Origin: an uncultured Bacteroidota bacterium
GTDB lineage: Bacteria; Bacteroidota; Bacteroidia; Flavobacteriales; Flavobacteriaceae
DNA: 64,000 nt
Reading direction: 5' to 3'
NCBI GenBank assembly: GCA_913062555.1
Contig: CAJXVU010000016.1
Coordinates: 1 to 64,000, forward strand
Shown: piece by piece, positions 53,677 to 63,946 of the stretch
Layout: every line of letters begins with the position of its first letter
Position numbering within the stretch: position 1 is the first letter of the stretch
Translations under genes and position numbers: made by a program
The notes under the pieces: generated by a model
Databases searched by the model: none
What the model saw: the letters and a program-made list of their open reading frames with translations, nothing else
What the model was told of the DNA's origin: nothing

Positions 53677-54675
53677 TTATATTTTATGTTGTATGAATGG
53701 ATAATCTTCTTGTTCGTAAACGACATCGTACATTACGCTTTTCTCAGGGTATGGTGATTCATCAGCAAACTTTTCACATTCATTAACCATCTCTTTTACA
53801 CGACTAGCTATTACCGATAAATCATCTTGAGTAGCGTAATTCTTTTCTAAAATAACATCTTTAACCTGAGTAATTGGGTCAATTTTTTTATATTCTTCAA
53901 CTTCGTCTTTAGTTCTATAATGCTGAGCATCACTCATTGAATGCCCTCTATAACGATACGTTTTCATTTCTAAAAATGAAGGACCATCACCACGACGTGC
54001 TCTTTCTAAGGCTTCATGTACAGCTTCGGCAACTTTAATTGGATTCATTCCATCGACTGGACCTGAAGGCATTTCATACCCTCTACCAAGTTTCCATATA
54101 TCGGTATGGTTTGCTGTACGCTCAACAGAAGTTCCCATAGCGTAACCATTATTTTCACAAATAAAAATTACCGGTAATTTCCAGAGCATTGCTAAATTAA
54201 AAGTTTCATGCAAAGAACCCTGGCGTGCAGCACCATCTCCAAAACAACAAAGTGTTACTGCTCCTGTTTCGTGGAATTTATCTCCAAATGCCATTCCTGC
54301 ACCTAAAGGGATTTGCCCTCCTACAATACCATGACCTCCATAAAATCCATGTTCTTTGGAAAAGATATGCATCGATCCTCCTAATCCTTGAGAAGTACCT
54401 GTTGCTTTTCCAAAAAGTTCTGCCATTATTCGTTTAGGATCCACACCCATGCCTATAGGCTGCACATGATTACGATAAGCAGTTATCATTTTATCCTTAC
54501 TCAAATCCATAACATGTAAAGCTCCTGCTAACACAGCTTCTTGACCATTATACAAGTGAAGAAATCCTCTTACTTTTTGTTGAATATATACCGCGGCAAG
54601 TTTGTCTTCAAACTTTCTCCAAAATAGCATGTCCTCATACCATTTTATATACGTTTCTTTAGTGATTTTTTGCAT
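53677..54675 (-). CDS. pdhA: Pyruvate dehydrogenase E1 component alpha subunit
   Basis: The 332-residue thiamine diphosphate enzyme subunit shows GGSMHIFSKEHGFYGGHGIVG, the TPP motif CFGDGAARQGSLHETFNLA ending ICENNGYAMGT, and the phosphorylation-loop region YRYRGHSMSDAQHYRTKDEV. It decarboxylates pyruvate and loads lipoyl groups of E2. The matching E1 beta gene is not adjacent, so the E1 tetramer is encoded at two loci. A strong promoter (TTG-N18-TATTTTTG) precedes it. Confidence 0.97.
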   Translation of the reverse strand: MQKITKETYIKWYEDMLFWRKFEDKLAAVYIQQKVRGFLHLYNGQEAVLAGALHVMDLSKDKMITAYRNHVQPIGMGVDPKRIMAELFGKATGTSQGLGGSMHIFSKEHGFYGGHGIVGGQIPLGAGMAFGDKFHETGAVTLCCFGDGAARQGSLHETFNLAMLWKLPVIFICENNGYAMGTSVERTANHTDIWKLGRGYEMPSGPVDGMNPIKVAEAVHEALERARRGDGPSFLEMKTYRYRGHSMSDAQHYRTKDEVEEYKKIDPITQVKDVILEKNYATQDDLSVIASRVKEMVNECEKFADESPYPEKSVMYDVVYEQEDYPFIQHKI

Positions 54676-54705
54676 CGACTAATTTAAATTTTGTTAAGCG
54701 AATGA

Positions 54706-54735
54706 CAAAAATACTACTTTAGTTAGTAACGCAAA
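54706..54735 (-). promoter_or_regulatory. pdhA promoter (TTTG-N18-TATTTTTG)
   Basis: On the minus strand the -33 TTTG (54735-54732) and the -7 TATTTTTG (54713-54706) are separated by 18 bp. This is the best full match to the Bacteroidetes consensus in the window. The leader to pdhA is about 25 nt. Confidence 0.8.
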
Positions 54736-54766
54736 AGCAGTTAGGCGTTATTTTTAAACGAAAACG

Positions 54767-55249
54767 TTATAGAACAGATTTATCGAACACTAATGGTAGT
54801 AAATTTGCTAAAGAATTAGATTTAATGACTTTTCCTGTTTCTCCCATGAAGTAAATTTCAATCGGTGAATTTTGATTGACCTCATATTCTGCAATAGCTT
54901 GTCTACACGCACCACAAGGTGGAATTGGAGTTGTTGTTGGATTATTTTCTGATCCAGCTATGATAGCCATTCTTAATATTTTGGCATTTGGATATTGTGA
55001 TCCTTTATAATAAATGGCTGTACGTTCAGCACAAAGTCCTGACGGATAGGATGCATTTTCCTGATTACTTCCAGTAATAATCTCATCATTATCTAACAAC
55101 AGCGCTGTACCAACACTAAATTTTGAATAGGGTGCGTATGCTTTTAAACGAGCTTCAACAGCTTTCTGCATGAGTTGCTGTACAGCTACAGGTGTATTAT
55201 TAATAGAATCATAAACATATAAAGTAGACTCGATTTTAATTTCCTTCAT
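54767..55249 (-). CDS. cdd: Cytidine deaminase
   Basis: The 160-residue zinc enzyme deaminates cytidine and deoxycytidine in pyrimidine salvage. YAPYSKFSVGTALLL, SGLCAERTAIYY (Cys, Glu) and PPCGACRQAIAEY (Cys, Cys) are the active-site motifs. The frame stays open 14 codons further, but the Met of MKEIKIESTLY is the likely start, since the upstream part overlaps the terminator region after porV. Confidence 0.95.
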   Translation of the reverse strand: MKEIKIESTLYVYDSINNTPVAVQQLMQKAVEARLKAYAPYSKFSVGTALLLDNDEIITGSNQENASYPSGLCAERTAIYYKGSQYPNAKILRMAIIAGSENNPTTTPIPPCGACRQAIAEYEVNQNSPIEIYFMGETGKVIKSNSLANLLPLVFDKSVL

Positions 55250-55266
55250 ATTTGAATTTTTATAGA

Positions 55267-55300
55267 CAAAAAAAACTATTGTAAAATACAATAGTTTTTT
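55267..55300 (-). terminator. Terminator after porV
   Basis: A 13-bp stem (55271-55283 with 55287-55299) with a 3-nt loop has an A tract on one side and a T tract on the other. It can terminate porV transcripts before cdd. Confidence 0.85.
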
Positions 55301-55327
55301 CTTAAATCTTATATTATAATTGGCATT

Positions 55328-56581
55328 TTAATATTCCTCATATGTGCCATCTCCAAAATTAAACGTTAAAGAAAAGCGTAATGTATTTTCTAGTGGGCTT
55401 TGAACCTTAGAGGCAGAAAACAAATAAGACAAGTCTATATTTATTGTAGTGTATTTAAATCCTGCACCCAGAGCGAAAAACTTTCTAGCACCTTTTTCTT
55501 CTGCTTCATTAAAAAATCCGGCTCTAAAAGCAAATGAATCTTCATATTGATATTCGGCACTTAATGCCCATGTAAATTCTTTTAATTCCTCACTAAATCC
55601 ACCAGGGGCATCACCAAAGGATTGGAATACTCCAGAAATAAAACTAACATCTGTAGTTTGCCCATCAATAATAACATTATCATTTACAGGGTTATTTGGA
55701 AAACCAACTAACTCATCTTCACTGGCATCATAAACACCGTTCCCATTAGTGTCGGTATATTCATATTCTCTACCTGTTATAGGTGGCGTTGGCACTAATA
55801 ATTTTGTAATTTCGGCAGTCACTGCAAGTTTGCTATATTCACTAAAAATAAAATCAAACCCTCCACCAAGTCTTAAATTTGATGGTAAAAAGTTCTCTCT
55901 ACCTGCATCATCATATTTAATTTTTGGACCTAAATTTTGAACAGCAAAACCTGCTCTCCAAACTCCATTAAAATCACTATAAGCATTTTCTTCACTTTGA
56001 TAATATCCTGAAATATCAACACCTATCGTACTCGCAGGTGCTGGATTATCATCTACACCAACAATTTTAAGGTCAGAACGTAAATACCGTAATGCAACGC
56101 CCATTGAAAATTGGTCGGCCAATCGTAATGAATAAGACAAATCCATGGTCATTTCATTTGGTTTTGCAATTCGAGGGGTATCATTTGGTCCATCGACCAG
56201 CTCAATTTCCCCAAGACTAAAGTATTTCAAACTACCAGCAAAAGCACTTCTTTCATTCAATCTATTAAAATAGGTTACTTGACCTATTGAAATATCATTA
56301 ACTAATTTACTTAAATATGGAGTGTAACTTACTCCTATTCCAGATTTAGCTAAAGAGAACGCATATTTTGATGGATTCCATTGTTGAGAATAAGCATCAG
56401 CTGATGTTGCTACTCCCATGTCTCCCAATCCTGCTGCACGTGCATCGGCAGCAATAAGTAAAAATGGCACTCCGGTTGTAATCACTCTAGTATCATTATT
56501 AGGTATAACAGTTGTAAGAGTTTGTGCCTTAACTTGCATAAAAAAACCTAATGTCATTAGGGCTAAAATATAGTTTTTCAT
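55328..56581 (-). CDS. porV: Type IX secretion system outer-membrane protein PorV (LptO)
   Basis: The 417-residue FadL-like barrel has a signal peptide (cleaved near VKAQ) and the PorV hallmarks VPFLLIAADARAAGLGDMGVATSADAYSQQWNPSKYAF near the N-terminus; the end (LRFSLTFNFGDGTYEEY) is a beta strand. PorV shuttles T9SS cargo from the SprA translocon to the PorU sortase. It is next to porU on the same strand, 130 bp apart. Confidence 0.95.
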   Translation of the reverse strand: MKNYILALMTLGFFMQVKAQTLTTVIPNNDTRVITTGVPFLLIAADARAAGLGDMGVATSADAYSQQWNPSKYAFSLAKSGIGVSYTPYLSKLVNDISIGQVTYFNRLNERSAFAGSLKYFSLGEIELVDGPNDTPRIAKPNEMTMDLSYSLRLADQFSMGVALRYLRSDLKIVGVDDNPAPASTIGVDISGYYQSEENAYSDFNGVWRAGFAVQNLGPKIKYDDAGRENFLPSNLRLGGGFDFIFSEYSKLAVTAEITKLLVPTPPITGREYEYTDTNGNGVYDASEDELVGFPNNPVNDNVIIDGQTTDVSFISGVFQSFGDAPGGFSEELKEFTWALSAEYQYEDSFAFRAGFFNEAEEKGARKFFALGAGFKYTTINIDLSYLFSASKVQSPLENTLRFSLTFNFGDGTYEEY

Positions 56582-56711
56582 GTGTCTTTATTTATTGGTT
56601 TTTAATCGTAAGATGTATCAATTTATTCATTAATAGTTACATATTTAAGTTTTAATTAAAAATATTGCTTTTTATGGTTAAATCCTATCAATCGGCAATT
56701 TCAACTTTTTG

Positions 56712-59700
56712 TTACAGTATTACAAGTTTCTCAATTTTTTCCACTTGTTTATTTAATTGATTAGAACGCACTGTTAACTTATAAACGTAAACGCCTTTTC
56801 CTATGCGCTCACCAAAATCATCTTTCCCGTCCCAAACAATATCCTTTGATACTGAGCTTGTTATTTTACTACTTCCAGAGGTTTGTCCTATTAGAGTTTT
56901 CACTAGTTTTCCAGAAACAGTAAATACTTGTACTGAAACGTCTAAAACCTCCGAACTATTGTGATTAAACCAAAATTCTGTGTAATTAACAAAAGGATTT
57001 GGATAATTCAATACATTATCGATAACAAGTACTTCATTTTCGTCATACACCACAAATTGCAATTCTGAAGTTGAAGAATTATTATAAACATCCCAAGCTT
57101 TTAAGGTTAAAGTATGCAGGCCAGGCTCTAAATCTCTGAAAGGATATGATACCATACCACTCTGATAATCATCAACATTAGTTTGATAATAATCATTCAG
57201 TTTAAAGGCATTCATTTCATCACCATCAATTACGGCCAAAATATCATGACCAATACCACTGGCTGTATTTATACCATTATCATCTTGTAATTTCGCGAGT
57301 AATGTTGGTGACTCATTAGTTATTCCACCAGAAATAAAACTTTCATCATTCATAAATAAATTAATCACAGGCCCAATATTATCTTCGGCAGCATTAGCGT
57401 TAATCCCCCCAATTTGGATATCAAAATTAGAACCTGCTTGATCCTGCAAGGGACCACTATTGGATTTAGCATACAAACTCACCTTACCATTACCAATAGG
57501 GATTCCAATATCTCTTGGAACAATAAAATCAAACTCAAAAACTCCATTTTGCACACTTGCCTGGCCTCTAAATATTGTTTCTCCTAAGGTTGTAAAATCT
57601 AAAATTATGGGTTGGCCATTATTGGTTGTACCATCATTAGATAAAGTTTGCCTATCAATATTTTTATCGTAAATAGTTGCTGTTAGCACCCCATTATAAT
57701 TGGTCATAACTGCTCCAAAGGCATCAACGACTTCTCCTTCTATTTTTGCATGACTTAAAGCTTCAAGAACATCTATATTTCCATTAATATCTACATCATT
57801 CACTTTAGTAAGCCTTACACTTGGTTTTGGAATTGCTAATTTCATAGCAGGATCACCTATATAAAACACCAACCTACGCTGGGAAACGCCAGAAATACCT
57901 GGGTCATTTTTAGTAAGTCTTAAAGCTTCAGCAACAGACGGATAATCGTTAGTCCCAAATCCAAACATATATTTCTCCAAGACTATATTAAAGGCGACCC
58001 CCACACTTACAAATATTTGACGTGTTGTAGTAATCAATCCTATAGCTCCACCTTTTTTATTCCAATACAAAAATTCTCCAGCGGATGGTCTTTGAGGATT
58101 ATCAAATTTGGTATACTCACAGGTCACTGTTACAAAACAATTTAGTTTGCATGCATTAGTAAGATCCTGAGCATTTATTTTATCAAATATGCGTTCGGCG
58201 GCAAGCCCGTCTTCACCTCCATGACCAAAATAATTAACCACCAATGCGCCGACTTCAATATTATCAAAAATAGCTTTATTTACATCAGGATAACGTTCCC
58301 CTCCAGAAGTAGATTCTTGAACAAAAGCATCAGAATGCACTTTAAGCACATTAATAAAAGGCTTATTTTGAGTCACGACATCGCCTATGTTATTTGTAGT
58401 CTCTTGTAATATTCCTTCCCAATCCTTATCAACATCATCAGAAATCACTAAAAAGTTATTACGCCATGGACCATATGCTTCGCTTTGATAATAGGACGCT
58501 ACTTTATCGACAAGCTCCTTAGCTCTCACAGGAGTATCTGCCAATATCCTCCCTACAGCAATATCCAATTTTTCCGAAGTGTTCATAAGTCCTTCATTAA
58601 CATCCATCATTCCATAAAAATCATCAGATACAAAAGAAGCCGACAAGCTGAAACTGTTTAATGAATGCCAAGAAGGCACAACATTAGTGTTATCGGAAAT
58701 TCTATCTTTATAGTCATATGATGCATCCCCAAATAAGCACAGGTACTTTAATCGGTTGTCCACTGTACTGGCATTATCATATACATATTTAACCATATTC
58801 CTAATTCCGGCGATGTCTTGATTTCCAGAACTAAATTCATTATAAATCTCCTGTAAAGTAAAAACTTTAACAACCAGTCCATATTGATCTCTGTTAATTT
58901 GAGCTAATCGTTGCGCTTGTGACAACATCTCTTGTCTGGCAACAATAATATAATCTACATCTTGAAATTGTCCTTGCTCATCTTGAAATACAGTTCCTTT
59001 TATATTTTGATTATTTATTTCGGGTTGAGACTCACTAAGTGGCTCATAATAATCGGAAGGGTCTATTGCAACATATTGTCGTTCTTCACCCAACAACGCT
59101 TTAAAATTTATTGTCGCTTCAGACGATTCATTTATGACATTTGTGATATTAAAAGCATCTGTAACATCCCATATCTCAGAGATACCGGTGGTATTAGAAA
59201 CTTCATATTGGCCTATACCTACAGAAAAACCGCTGTTCTTATTTTTAAATACAAATTGTCCCCCTATAGCTGTTAATGCTCTTGTTGCTTCAATAGATAT
59301 ATAGTCTAAATATCCTACCGAAGAAGGGTTTCCATTATTATTGTAATTAAGATTAACTGTAAGATCTCCAGAACTCACCGTAAGGTCTCCCTCAAAAAAA
59401 TCTTGATTTGCTAAAATGGGTTCGTTAATTGCTGCGAACAAAAAATTATCGACATCGCTTCCATTGAGCTTTAATTGCATTTGCGATGTAGCTTCACCAA
59501 CAGCTGCGGCATATACTTTAAGTGTAATAGGCTCAGTTGTGATTAGATTTGGAAACTTAAATTGAAAAATTTTCTCAGTTTCAAAATCAAATCTATCACC
59601 AAACCAGCGCCGCCCAAGTTTGGCTATATTATACTCATCTACTTCATAAAACTTATAATCATGAAATGTGTTTATCACAAAATCGACACTACCCGAAGGT

Positions 59701-60569
59701 TCATTATAAGCTTGTATTTGTTTCGCTGTTGCTCCTGAAGTTACATTTATAAAATAACATGCACTATCAGTATAAGCATTAATATTGGTATTACTCTCTT
59801 CACTAAAACCAGTTGATCCTTCTCCATAAAACAACAGATAATCTTCATTATTAAAAACCCCATCGGCTGCACCTATAAATTGTATTGCATTTTCTGTTAA
59901 GTCCAAAGGATAGAATACTGAGTTTTGCATTGGCAACATTTTCCCACTTTGCCCAAACACTCTTATCGTTCGTGGATCTACTGTATTTGTATTAACACCA
60001 AGATCATTTAAAAAACTTTTTGAAAGCTTAAATACTCCAGTTTTGTCAATATAAAACTTATACCAATTGCCTTGAGCTAACACTGAATTAGATATAACCC
60101 TGGTATTTAAACTAGGTCTATTTGACTCCTGATTATTAAGTGAATCAAAATTTAGAGTAAATGACAATAGCTTTTTATATAACCCGTTCTCCTCAATTAT
60201 AGGTGATATCTCTAAAAAAACATATCGCTGGTCACGTGCAGTGGTGTTCTTAATTGATTTTTGAACTTGCTTAGGGATTGTATTTAAATTAAGATCCTTC
60301 AGTTCGCTACTCGAAATGACCCCATACTTTATATTTGATAATATAACTGATGTTTCGTTTATAGGGGCACTCACCTCCCATTGCGCAACAAATGTTAATC
60401 CATCGCCATGCGTAAAACTAAAATTTTCTGAATTAAAAGCAGGCACCACAACTTTAGATGACCCCGTAGACAAGGCTCTTGTTCCATCCCATTCAAGACT
60501 AAAATCTTTTTGTTGGGAATGACTAATAAAAAAAGATAAAAAAAATAAATAGCAAAAGGCCTTTTTCAT
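56712..60569 (-). CDS. porU: Type IX secretion system sortase PorU
   Basis: The 1285-residue gingipain-like cysteine protease (C25 fold) removes C-terminal sorting domains from T9SS cargo and attaches it to the cell surface. A signal peptide (MKKAFCYLFFLSFFISHSQ) is followed by a large N-terminal region. The catalytic domain carries VNYFGHGGEDGL (His) and CFVTVTCEYTKF (Cys), and there is a C-terminal Ig-like sorting-type domain (VLNYPNPFVNYTEFWFNHN, VFTVSGKLVKTL). A minus-strand TAAATTTG at 60718-60711 could be its -7 element. Confidence 0.96.
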   Translation of the reverse strand: MKKAFCYLFFLSFFISHSQQKDFSLEWDGTRALSTGSSKVVVPAFNSENFSFTHGDGLTFVAQWEVSAPINETSVILSNIKYGVISSSELKDLNLNTIPKQVQKSIKNTTARDQRYVFLEISPIIEENGLYKKLLSFTLNFDSLNNQESNRPSLNTRVISNSVLAQGNWYKFYIDKTGVFKLSKSFLNDLGVNTNTVDPRTIRVFGQSGKMLPMQNSVFYPLDLTENAIQFIGAADGVFNNEDYLLFYGEGSTGFSEESNTNINAYTDSACYFINVTSGATAKQIQAYNEPSGSVDFVINTFHDYKFYEVDEYNIAKLGRRWFGDRFDFETEKIFQFKFPNLITTEPITLKVYAAAVGEATSQMQLKLNGSDVDNFLFAAINEPILANQDFFEGDLTVSSGDLTVNLNYNNNGNPSSVGYLDYISIEATRALTAIGGQFVFKNKNSGFSVGIGQYEVSNTTGISEIWDVTDAFNITNVINESSEATINFKALLGEERQYVAIDPSDYYEPLSESQPEINNQNIKGTVFQDEQGQFQDVDYIIVARQEMLSQAQRLAQINRDQYGLVVKVFTLQEIYNEFSSGNQDIAGIRNMVKYVYDNASTVDNRLKYLCLFGDASYDYKDRISDNTNVVPSWHSLNSFSLSASFVSDDFYGMMDVNEGLMNTSEKLDIAVGRILADTPVRAKELVDKVASYYQSEAYGPWRNNFLVISDDVDKDWEGILQETTNNIGDVVTQNKPFINVLKVHSDAFVQESTSGGERYPDVNKAIFDNIEVGALVVNYFGHGGEDGLAAERIFDKINAQDLTNACKLNCFVTVTCEYTKFDNPQRPSAGEFLYWNKKGGAIGLITTTRQIFVSVGVAFNIVLEKYMFGFGTNDYPSVAEALRLTKNDPGISGVSQRRLVFYIGDPAMKLAIPKPSVRLTKVNDVDINGNIDVLEALSHAKIEGEVVDAFGAVMTNYNGVLTATIYDKNIDRQTLSNDGTTNNGQPIILDFTTLGETIFRGQASVQNGVFEFDFIVPRDIGIPIGNGKVSLYAKSNSGPLQDQAGSNFDIQIGGINANAAEDNIGPVINLFMNDESFISGGITNESPTLLAKLQDDNGINTASGIGHDILAVIDGDEMNAFKLNDYYQTNVDDYQSGMVSYPFRDLEPGLHTLTLKAWDVYNNSSTSELQFVVYDENEVLVIDNVLNYPNPFVNYTEFWFNHNSSEVLDVSVQVFTVSGKLVKTLIGQTSGSSKITSSVSKDIVWDGKDDFGERIGKGVYVYKLTVRSNQLNKQVEKIEKLVIL

Positions 60570-60917
60570 CGGAGCGATTATATTCTATTATAGTATTGAT
60601 GCAAATTGCACTTCAAACTATTTAAGTGTTTTTTTTAATTCAATTAAGCACATATTATAAAATAATTAACGGGATTAATTAAATGATAGTATCACATTAT
60701 TAATTTAATTCAAATTTACAATAATAAATCATCACTAATTGCGTTTTAGATAAACAAAATTTGCTCTAAAAAGTCGTAAAAATCCGTTATTATGTTCAAA
60801 AAACAGGATGAAATACACTTTTTTTTAGTAATTTTCTGTAAAAACCCTTGTGCTTTTATCTTTAATTACTATATTGCATCACCAAATAATAATTTGACTT
60901 ACTTAAAAAGTATGGAT
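60570..60917. other. Gap between divergent porU and gldJ
   Basis: The 348-bp AT-rich gap holds a minus-strand -7 match (TAAATTTG, 60718-60711), 141 nt from the porU start, with no TTG partner. I see no clear gldJ promoter, no hairpin and no small gene. The in-frame extension of gldJ to an ATG at 60792 is not protein-like. Confidence 0.55.
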
Positions 60918-62597
60918 ATGAAAAACGTCGCAACATTAAGAATAATGCTAATCATAGCACTTTCTTTATCTATGTTTAGTTGTAAAAAATCATCGAGTTC
61001 TAAGAACAGTTCCAGAGGTACTGGATGGAAAATTAACGCAAAAGAAGGAGGATTCCAATATAATACAGACTTTAAAGAGCAAGCTACAGCTCCAGGATTG
61101 GTATTTGTGGAAGGTGGAACTTATACAATGGGTAAAGTTCAAGATGATGTGATGCATGATTGGAATAATACTCCAAATCAACAACACGTTCAATCCTTTT
61201 ATATGGATGAAACAGAAGTTACCAATATGATGTATATGGAGTATTTAGATTGGATCAAACAAGTTTATCCACCTGAAGACCCAAATTTCAAAGCCATTTA
61301 TAATGGTGCCTTACCAGATACTTTAGTTTGGAGAAATCGTTTAGGATATAACGAAATGATGACTAATGAATATTTACGCCATCCAGGTTATGCAGAATAC
61401 CCTGTTGTAGGTGTAAGTTGGATCCAAGCTGTAGAGTATGCTAACTGGAGAACAGACCGAGTTAATGAAATGTATTTAGAACAAGCAGGATATTTAGAAA
61501 AGGGTTCACGATTTACATCAACTTCAGATGCTAATTTTAGTACAGATACTTATATCGCTGCCCCAACGCAAACATATGGTGGTAATGATAGTTTAATAAA
61601 TCCTAGTTCTAAGCGTAAAAAAAGAGTACAAACTAATGCTGCAGGAGATACAATAAACATTTATGCCTCTAGAGGTACAGGAATTATTTCTCCAAAATAC
61701 AGACTACCAACAGAAGTTGAATGGGAATATGCCGCACTTGGTTTATCTGAATTAAGAAATTACAACGTTTATAGAGGACGTAAAAAGTACCCCTGGGATG
61801 GTCAATATACCCGTTCAGGAAAACGTAAAATTCGCGGTGATCAATTAGCTAATTTTAAACAAGGTAAAGGAGATTATGGTGGTATTGCAGGCTGGTCTGA
61901 TGACGGTGCTGATATTACTGCTAAAGTAAAATCTTATGCCCCTAATGATCATGGGTTATTTGATATGGCTGGTAATGTGGCCGAATGGGTAGCTGATGTA
62001 TACAGACCTATTGTTGACGACGAGTTTAATGACTTTAACTACTATCGTGGTAATGTATATACTAAAAATGCGATCAACGATGATGGAACTGTAAAAATAG
62101 TAACCGTCGATAATATTGTATATGACACTTTAAGTAATGGTAAACTTGTTGCAAGAAATTTACCTGGTGAGATATTACAAGTTGCCGTTGATGAAGATGA
62201 AACTTATTTAAGAAATAACTTTTCTACAAGTGATAACCGAAATTTTAGAGACGGTGATAAAAGCTCATCTCGTGATTTTGATAATGTAAATGATGATGAA
62301 GATGCAGACAACAGTGCTTTGACTAGAAAAATGTATAATGCACCTAAACATAATGTAGAAACTGATTCTTTAGGTAATACTGTTAGAGAATATGATAAAT
62401 CTAGTAATAGAACATCATTGATAAGTGACGAAGTACGAGTGTACAAAGGAGGATCATGGAGAGATCGAGCTTATTGGTTAGATCCAGCACAAAGACGCTA
62501 TTTTCCACAAGATATGGCTACAGACTATATCGGATTTAGATGTGCCATGTCTCGAATAGGTGCTAAGTCTAAAAATAAGAAGAAAAAGAAAAATTAA
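60918..62597 (+). CDS. gldJ: Gliding motility lipoprotein GldJ
   Basis: The 559-residue outer-membrane lipoprotein has the lipobox LSMFSC. A formylglycine-generating-enzyme-like (FGE-sulfatase) domain follows (about residues 55-550: FVEGGTYTMG, YMDETEVTNMMYMEYLDW, YRLPTEVEWEYAALG, MAGNVAEWVADVYRP, VYKGGSWRDRAYWLDPAQRR, IGFRCAMS). GldJ stabilises GldK and is needed for gliding and T9SS in flavobacteria. A Met two codons upstream (60912) may be the actual start. murF follows after a terminator. Confidence 0.95.
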   Translation: MKNVATLRIMLIIALSLSMFSCKKSSSSKNSSRGTGWKINAKEGGFQYNTDFKEQATAPGLVFVEGGTYTMGKVQDDVMHDWNNTPNQQHVQSFYMDETEVTNMMYMEYLDWIKQVYPPEDPNFKAIYNGALPDTLVWRNRLGYNEMMTNEYLRHPGYAEYPVVGVSWIQAVEYANWRTDRVNEMYLEQAGYLEKGSRFTSTSDANFSTDTYIAAPTQTYGGNDSLINPSSKRKKRVQTNAAGDTINIYASRGTGIISPKYRLPTEVEWEYAALGLSELRNYNVYRGRKKYPWDGQYTRSGKRKIRGDQLANFKQGKGDYGGIAGWSDDGADITAKVKSYAPNDHGLFDMAGNVAEWVADVYRPIVDDEFNDFNYYRGNVYTKNAINDDGTVKIVTVDNIVYDTLSNGKLVARNLPGEILQVAVDEDETYLRNNFSTSDNRNFRDGDKSSSRDFDNVNDDEDADNSALTRKMYNAPKHNVETDSLGNTVREYDKSSNRTSLISDEVRVYKGGSWRDRAYWLDPAQRRYFPQDMATDYIGFRCAMSRIGAKSKNKKKKKN

Positions 62598-62619
62598 AAT
62601 AGATTAGCTTATAAAGCAG

Positions 62620-62648
62620 AAGTCCTAACCGTTGGTTAGGACTTTTTT
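62620..62648 (+). terminator. Terminator after gldJ
   Basis: An 11-bp perfect stem (62620-62630 with 62634-62644) with a 3-nt loop continues into a T run. murF begins 15 bp after it, so murF may depend on read-through or an overlapping promoter. Confidence 0.9.
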
Positions 62649-62662
62649 ATTACATTTAGTTT

Positions 62663-63946
62663 ATGAATATAGAATCCCTTCATCAATTATTTTTAAAATC
62701 TAACACCGTTTGTCGAGACACAAGAGAGATTACTCCGGGTTGTATGTTTTTTGCTCTCAATGGTACTAATTTTAATGGCAATACTTTCGCAAAAGATGCT
62801 CTAGAAAAAGGAGCCAGTTACGCTGTTGTTGATGAAGAAGCTTATGCCATAGATGATAATTATATTTTGGTTGAAGACAGCTTACTAACGCTTCAACAAT
62901 TAGCTCAAGCACATAGAGCTTACCTAAATTTAAAAATAATCGCCCTTACCGGAAGTAATGGTAAAACCACAACTAAAGAGCTTATAAATTGCGTCCTTCA
63001 AAAAAAGTATAACACAGTGGCTACCATAGGAAACCTGAACAACCATATTGGTGTACCGTTAACGCTTTTATCAATGACCAGCGAAACCGAAATAGGGATT
63101 GTGGAAATGGGCGCCAATCATCTTAATGAAATTGAACAATTATGTACAATCACTCAACCAGATTATGGTTATATCACAAATTTCGGTAAAGCACATTTAG
63201 AAGGTTTTGGTAGTATTGAAGGGGTTATCAAAGGTAAAAGCGAACTCTACAAATATTTAAAAGCTAACCAGAAACTTATATTTATTAATACCGATGATCA
63301 TAAACAAGTACAGCAACTTGGAGCATACAAAAAGCACTATAAATTTGGAACAAGCTCGATCGCAAACGTTGTTACGACATTGATAAGTGCTCATCCATTT
63401 GTAAAGATCAAGTTTAACGACCATAGTATTAATAGTCATTTAATTGGTGCTTATAATTTCAATAATATTTCAGCGGCCATTACCATTGGTCAGCATTTTG
63501 ATGTTAGTGACAACGATATTAAGTACGCTATAGAAAGTTATATCCCAGATAACAACCGATCACAAATCATTAATAAAAGCTCCAACACTATTGTATTAGA
63601 TGCCTATAATGCTAATCCAACAAGTATGGCAGCGGCTTTGGACAATTTTAATACCATGGAAGGCAATTACAAAGTTGCCATACTTGGAGACATGTTTGAA
63701 CTGGGGCATGATGCCGAAAAAGAACATCATAGCTTGGCTAAATATACATCTCGTCTTAATATTGACACTGTTTATTTTGTTGGTTCCAACTTTTACAATG
63801 CCAAATTTCAGTCTTCAATTTTAATTTACTGTAAGACTTTTGAAGATTTAGAAAAAGCTATAAAGCAAAAAAGCATTAAACACAGTTCCATACTAATCAA
63901 AGGATCTAGAGGAATGGCCCTGGAGAGAGTTTTGAAGATTATATAA
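62663..63946 (+). CDS. murF: UDP-N-acetylmuramoyl-tripeptide--D-alanyl-D-alanine ligase MurF
   Basis: The 427-residue Mur ligase adds the D-Ala-D-Ala dipeptide. SRDT-like NTVCRDTREITPGCMFFAL begins the protein, ALTGSNGKTTTKELINCVL is the ATP loop, GIVEMGANHLNEIEQL is characteristic of MurF, and VLDAYNANPTSMAAALDNF is the C-terminal signature. It is located 21 kb from the dcw cluster, which lacks murF. Its position after gldJ is common in flavobacteria. Confidence 0.96.
   Translation: MNIESLHQLFLKSNTVCRDTREITPGCMFFALNGTNFNGNTFAKDALEKGASYAVVDEEAYAIDDNYILVEDSLLTLQQLAQAHRAYLNLKIIALTGSNGKTTTKELINCVLQKKYNTVATIGNLNNHIGVPLTLLSMTSETEIGIVEMGANHLNEIEQLCTITQPDYGYITNFGKAHLEGFGSIEGVIKGKSELYKYLKANQKLIFINTDDHKQVQQLGAYKKHYKFGTSSIANVVTTLISAHPFVKIKFNDHSINSHLIGAYNFNNISAAITIGQHFDVSDNDIKYAIESYIPDNNRSQIINKSSNTIVLDAYNANPTSMAAALDNFNTMEGNYKVAILGDMFELGHDAEKEHHSLAKYTSRLNIDTVYFVGSNFYNAKFQSSILIYCKTFEDLEKAIKQKSIKHSSILIKGSRGMALERVLKII

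Noticed and set aside
60792-60917. Longer gldJ starting at 60792
   Set aside because: The added residues do not form a signal peptide, while the Met at 60912/60918 directly precedes a lipoprotein signal with lipobox.
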